Below, in pieces: positions 60,301-64,000 of a DNA stretch of 64,000 nt. Source of the stretch: Halictus rubicundus (taxonomy: Eukaryota > Arthropoda > Insecta > Hymenoptera > Halictidae); assembly GCF_050948215.1 (NCBI RefSeq), contig NC_135153.1:6352058-6416057 (forward strand). The letters are read 5' to 3'. The stretch's first letter is position 1, and the number at the start of each line of letters is the position of its first letter. Below the pieces are notes generated by a model. That model was not told the DNA's origin and did no database searches. It saw nothing but the letters and a program-made list of their open reading frames with translations. The position numbers were made by a program, and so were the translations under genes.

Positions 60301-61710
60301 ATGCAAAATAGAAAGTTACTCGTCGAAGGAAGAGGGGGCAGGCATGGCGCAGTAATCTTGAACTTCTCCGTCGAAATAACAATCGATTCCGCTACACAAA
60401 GTCCGTCGTGCTCGAAAAGACCGCGGGCCGAAGTTGAATCGCGTCCAGAAACTCCGAACACGGGATTTGCATTAACAATATCAAGACTCCGGGGCCAAAA
60501 AATAGAAGAAACAGTTCGACACTTTATTTCCCACGTTCGCGAAGCTCATCTCTGCGGATCCTGACAGCGAAAGTTTCGGACGAAGCTGCCGGGGGATAGG
60601 CGAACGGAAAGGAATTGGGAGTATCTGAAAATCGACGGAGTTTTCCGGTCAGTTTTCCTCATGGATTCATCTTCTTAACGCGAGACGTTCGGTACGAGCA
60701 ACTTTTGGAACGTTGCTTCGGAAAATGCGCGAAATTTCGAGTGTCTACAATAAATTATTATAATTAGTGGAACGCCGGGCTCGTCGACGAGTTTCAAGAA
60801 GCTGGAATTATTTGGATTTCAATCGCACAGGTATTTAGCACGACTTTATTTTATGCAATTCGCTGTCAAGCGATATTACTTGTTTACTGCGTTTCGAACA
60901 TTTTAAACGTTTCAGTATTGTCACAATTTTTGAAAAGTAAAGGTATTAGTTTACTAAATTTAGTTTTCATTTGATTTTGAACTCGATACCATTCCTAATT
61001 CAGTAAATACATGACACTAGTTTTTTTGCGTTGGTTTATTTTTTTTTTTCTAAAATCAATTTTTGATTTACAATTTTTATTTTATTTTAAACCTAACGAA
61101 GTCCTTAACGCAACAAATATTTTGCATCGATTCTTACTTGATTTATTGATTTATACAAATTTTCTAGAATTAGGAGTAACAAATACTTAAATTTGTGAAA
61201 ATTTTTATTCTATTTTAAAAATTTGCTTATGTTATTTTATAACAGACAACTTTACAAGCAAAGGTAATTGAAAATGCATTCAAATAAAATTGTTTGGTAA
61301 GCGATTTCGCTTTTAATCGAGGTTCAGAAGTCATTTTCAGATAATTAATTTCAAAAATTTGTCTTTTATTGATAATTTCATAATTTCAATAAATATAAAT
61401 GCAATAGATACTTGCAAATATTTGTAGCTTCTCGAAAGCCTTTCAAATTCTACGACCTCAAAGTATATCTTCATATTTTCATTTTCTCAATTTCCACATC
61501 ATGCTTCGCAATAATATTTCGTAAAAGAATATTTCATAGCCGGAGTAAGAGCCGAATGATAGTAACCCAGCACGAAAGAGTATAAAATGTATAAAATGCT
61601 TTTACAGTCTCCCTTTCCAAGAAAATTGACTTAACATATTTTACTTGAAACGAGTTATTAACTCACTCTGTTTCTAAATAGACATAAAATTAAAATAGTC
61701 TAATTTACAA
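57349..61710. other. Probable receptor-gene intron, middle part, no gene recognised
   Basis: GC-richer patches at 57400-58110, 58640-58930 and 60240-60680 are open on both strands but have no family resemblance. The composition (runs such as 'ggcaattaaccggcaattta') resembles non-coding regulatory DNA. A diverged copy of the shared repeat core lies at 59080-59300. Confidence 0.4.
59080..59300 (+). repeat. Shared repeat core, copy at 59 kb
   Basis: The string 'gaaaatcgcacaatttcaca', then 'aactttTgagctactgatct', 'ttctcgccaaaatctactgg' and 'ttctcgaagtaaagttt' matches 62715-62870 in order, and in reverse the 31.3-kb duplication. Confidence 0.7.
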
Positions 61711-62179
61711 TACAGTCAAACCCGTTTTTGTTCGGTAGATAGGGACCGCAGAAAAGAAACCGCAAAAAAAAAAATATTCAGGAACTTCATACATAGCTAT
61801 AACAAATAATTTTTTATAACATATTAAAGAAAATTTTTTTTATGCGGTGGAGAGGGACCGCATAAAAAAGTCTCACCTAGAAAATATGTCAAAGATTTAC
61901 TATATAGCGAGAAAGTGCTTTCCAAACAAAATAAAGAATTTTACACATGGAAACATTTAAAAAAAAGTTTAATTTCTCATTTTAAACATGGAGAAATGTT
62001 CAAAATGCACATAATTCAATACTACTCGTCGTAGTCCAAAACGCGCATCTTCTTGTGACGAGAACATTACAAGGGTGTTATAATGTCAACACCGTTGGCA
62101 TTCATATACCGCATAAAAGAAAATCGCACAAAATAAAATTCGCATAGAAAAGGACCGCACAAAAACAAGTTTGGCTGTA
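61711..62179. mobile_element. Inverted-repeat MITE with CAGTCAAACC ends
   Basis: Left end tacagtcaaacccgttttt and the reverse complement of the right end tacagccaaacttgtttttg are inverted, continuing into 'gcggtcc'. Inside, 'gggaccgcataaaa' and 'ccgcataaaagaaaatcgc' repeat the theme. About 470 bp, TA-flanked, with no transposase frame. It fits a Tc1/mariner-pogo-type non-autonomous element. Confidence 0.7.
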
Positions 62180-64000
62180 CGAATCATGTATATTAACAGT
62201 TATGAGGTAGCTTACGCGCGTACCCGCAGAAATGCAGCTCGCTTCTTCAATCTCGCGCTGCACGCTGTAGTCGCGAATAAAATTTTTATTCGGCCCTGTA
62301 CGAATGTGTGCATCAGAATAATTTCCAAGGACCTACAAGGGGCTTGGCGCACTATGGAAATTCCGAGCTAGTCCCGTTTGCACGCTCTCGCGTCCGAGGA
62401 ATTTCCTAATCCGATTTCCCCCGAAAACGAACTCCCGTATGAGAAATTTCCTTTTATATTTACGACAAATTTTTGCATTAAGAATCACCTCTCTTTTCGT
62501 TCCGCCGTACCTTACGTCACTTCCAGCATAGTTCCCGCGCCACAACAGGCAGAGGAACGTTGTCAGCGTAAAAAGCTAATGCATTCTTACATCTCGTGAA
62601 ACTGGACCATAAAAATACTTGGAAAGTTCAGGATGTTTTGCACAATCTCTTATGGAAGTGTCAATTACATCGAATAATTCGTAAAATGATTTTTGACGGC
62701 GCTCTTGTCTGTCAAAAATGCTGAAAATCGCACATCATTGCATAACTTTCGAACTACCGATCTCCTAGGATTAATACTTGGATTTTGAGAATTTGCTGGC
62801 CAAAATCTACCGGATTACGTAAAAAGAAATTAAGAATTTCTGGTTTCCTAAAGTAAAGTTTAGCCTAGATTTTATTTATTTTAATTCCTGAGAATAATTT
62901 TCTGATGTTTTTTTTACCTTATTTGGTTCTTGCACATTTCTATTTATTGTTGTACCGGAAGAACCTCGCGTTTCCGTTATTTTACACCAAATCGATCGCG
63001 CAATTTCAAGGAGACGGTCCCGCATCGTCATTGTGCGCGAAACACCATGATATCCTCGCGTTTTTGCGAGTTTCTCGGAACAAAACTGCATTGTTCTCGC
63101 GACGGGTAGCATCCATGGGGAATTTGCCTAAAGATTCCATCGCGGCATTCACCGGGGAGGATAGAAAAAAAAAACGATGACACACAGCGAGATTCGATCT
63201 TGCGTAGCGTACTTGGAAAGAATTCAACCGAACTGGTCATGCTGCGACACAAAAGCCCTCACCTGTGTTTTCGATTTTTACGCTTTGTTCGAACGGGTCG
63301 TATCTGTAAACGCGATCGCAGCTGCACCGGTGGGTGACACAAGGTGAGAATTCCGAAAACAAAAGAAACAGAAAGCTGGTTTTTGCATTTATTCGCGTTT
63401 GCTTTCTGCTCCTTTTTCCTTCGACGGGCTGGCACGCGTTGATCTTGCTTTTGCGATTCAAATTTCCGCTTTTGAGAATGGGAAATTCTTCCGCGGTGCG
63501 TCTCGAGCCTGACGCCACAGTGCACACCCACGACCATAAGCTACCGGGCATTGATTCCGACGGGAAATAGAACGCCATCGATCTTCTGGAAGTTCACAAA
63601 TTGAGAAGACAGCTCTTAATTCTCTGCAAAATTAATTTCTATACCGCAAGTTTCTTCAATGATTGGACCGTTTATCTTGAAAGTGATGCAAGTCCATTTT
63701 TTATCGATAAAAAAGAATACAAATGTACAAATTGTGCGATATCTCATTTTTTAAAAGAAATGGACTTACACCACTTTTACAATAAACAGTTCAATTATTC
63801 TCTAAACTTCCCTGCAGAAATTTTGTCTTGTCATTGCATTTAGTAATACCAACAAATTTCTGAATAATATAAAACGCGAAATCGAATAAAGAAAAATGTA
63901 TATATTCCATATAAATTAAAAGACAATTGGCAGTATTTTGTTCGACGTATAACGCAAAAATTCTGAACAAATAGACAGGTTTATTAATATCGACAGGCTC
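62180..64000. other. Right-edge stretch, no gene recognised
   Basis: Contains a copy of the shared repeat core (62690-62870) and GC-average DNA with short frames on both strands (for example around 63240-63580). None resembles the missing TM6/TM7 exon of the octopamine receptor or another known family. Confidence 0.4.
62690..62870 (+). repeat. Shared repeat core, copy at 62.7 kb
   Basis: Reads 'gctgaaaatcgcacatcatt', 'aactttcgaactaccgatct', 'ggccaaaatctaccggatta' and 'cctaaagtaaagtttagcc', the same order as the copy at 59080-59300. Confidence 0.7.

Overview
The window is nuclear DNA from an insect, probably a hymenopteran and perhaps a bee. This is inferred from AT-rich intergenic DNA with GC-richer exon islands, compact introns with GT-AG borders, insect-like protein sequences and many short DNA-transposon derivatives. 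There are no bacterial features, no CRISPR array, no rRNA and no convincing tRNA. Five protein-coding genes can be supported; four are complete and were assembled exon by exon from reading frame and splice sites.

Left third (1-20.5 kb), gene-dense. MAEA (+, 5 exons, 388 aa) encodes the RING-like subunit of the CTLH/GID ubiquitin ligase. Tail-to-tail with it lies an SLC29-type equilibrative nucleoside transporter (-, 10 exons, 485 aa). Then come NDOR1/Tah18 (-, 3 exons, 592 aa), the diflavin reductase of cytosolic Fe-S assembly, and Trabid/ZRANB1 (+, 7 exons, 743 aa), an OTU deubiquitinase. NDOR1 and the inferred first exon of Trabid are head-to-head over a short shared promoter. A minus-strand donor near position 537 suggests another divergent gene running off the left edge.

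Middle (20.5-49 kb), gene desert. No coding gene is recognised. It holds several families of short inverted-repeat elements (some nested), tandem arrays (including a 204-bp array at about 40.2-41.2 kb), a palindromic minisatellite, and a GC-rich block (about 32.7-34.5 kb) that looks like a long 5' untranslated exon ending in a donor site.

Right (49-64 kb). One large exon encodes the N-terminus through TM5 of a beta-type octopamine receptor, best matching Oct-beta-1R. It ends in a consensus donor. TM6, TM7 and the tail are not found, so the rest of the window is probably first-coding-intron DNA with more foldback elements and a roughly 1.1-kb minisatellite.

The genes are unrelated neighbours and do not form a pathway. 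The unusual content is the repeat landscape and a few gene-structure details: a Trabid terminal exon easily missed, a stop-free 60-nt MAEA intron, a poly(A) signal overlapping the NDOR1 stop codon, and an upstream ORF before the octopamine receptor. I found no clearly new biological system.
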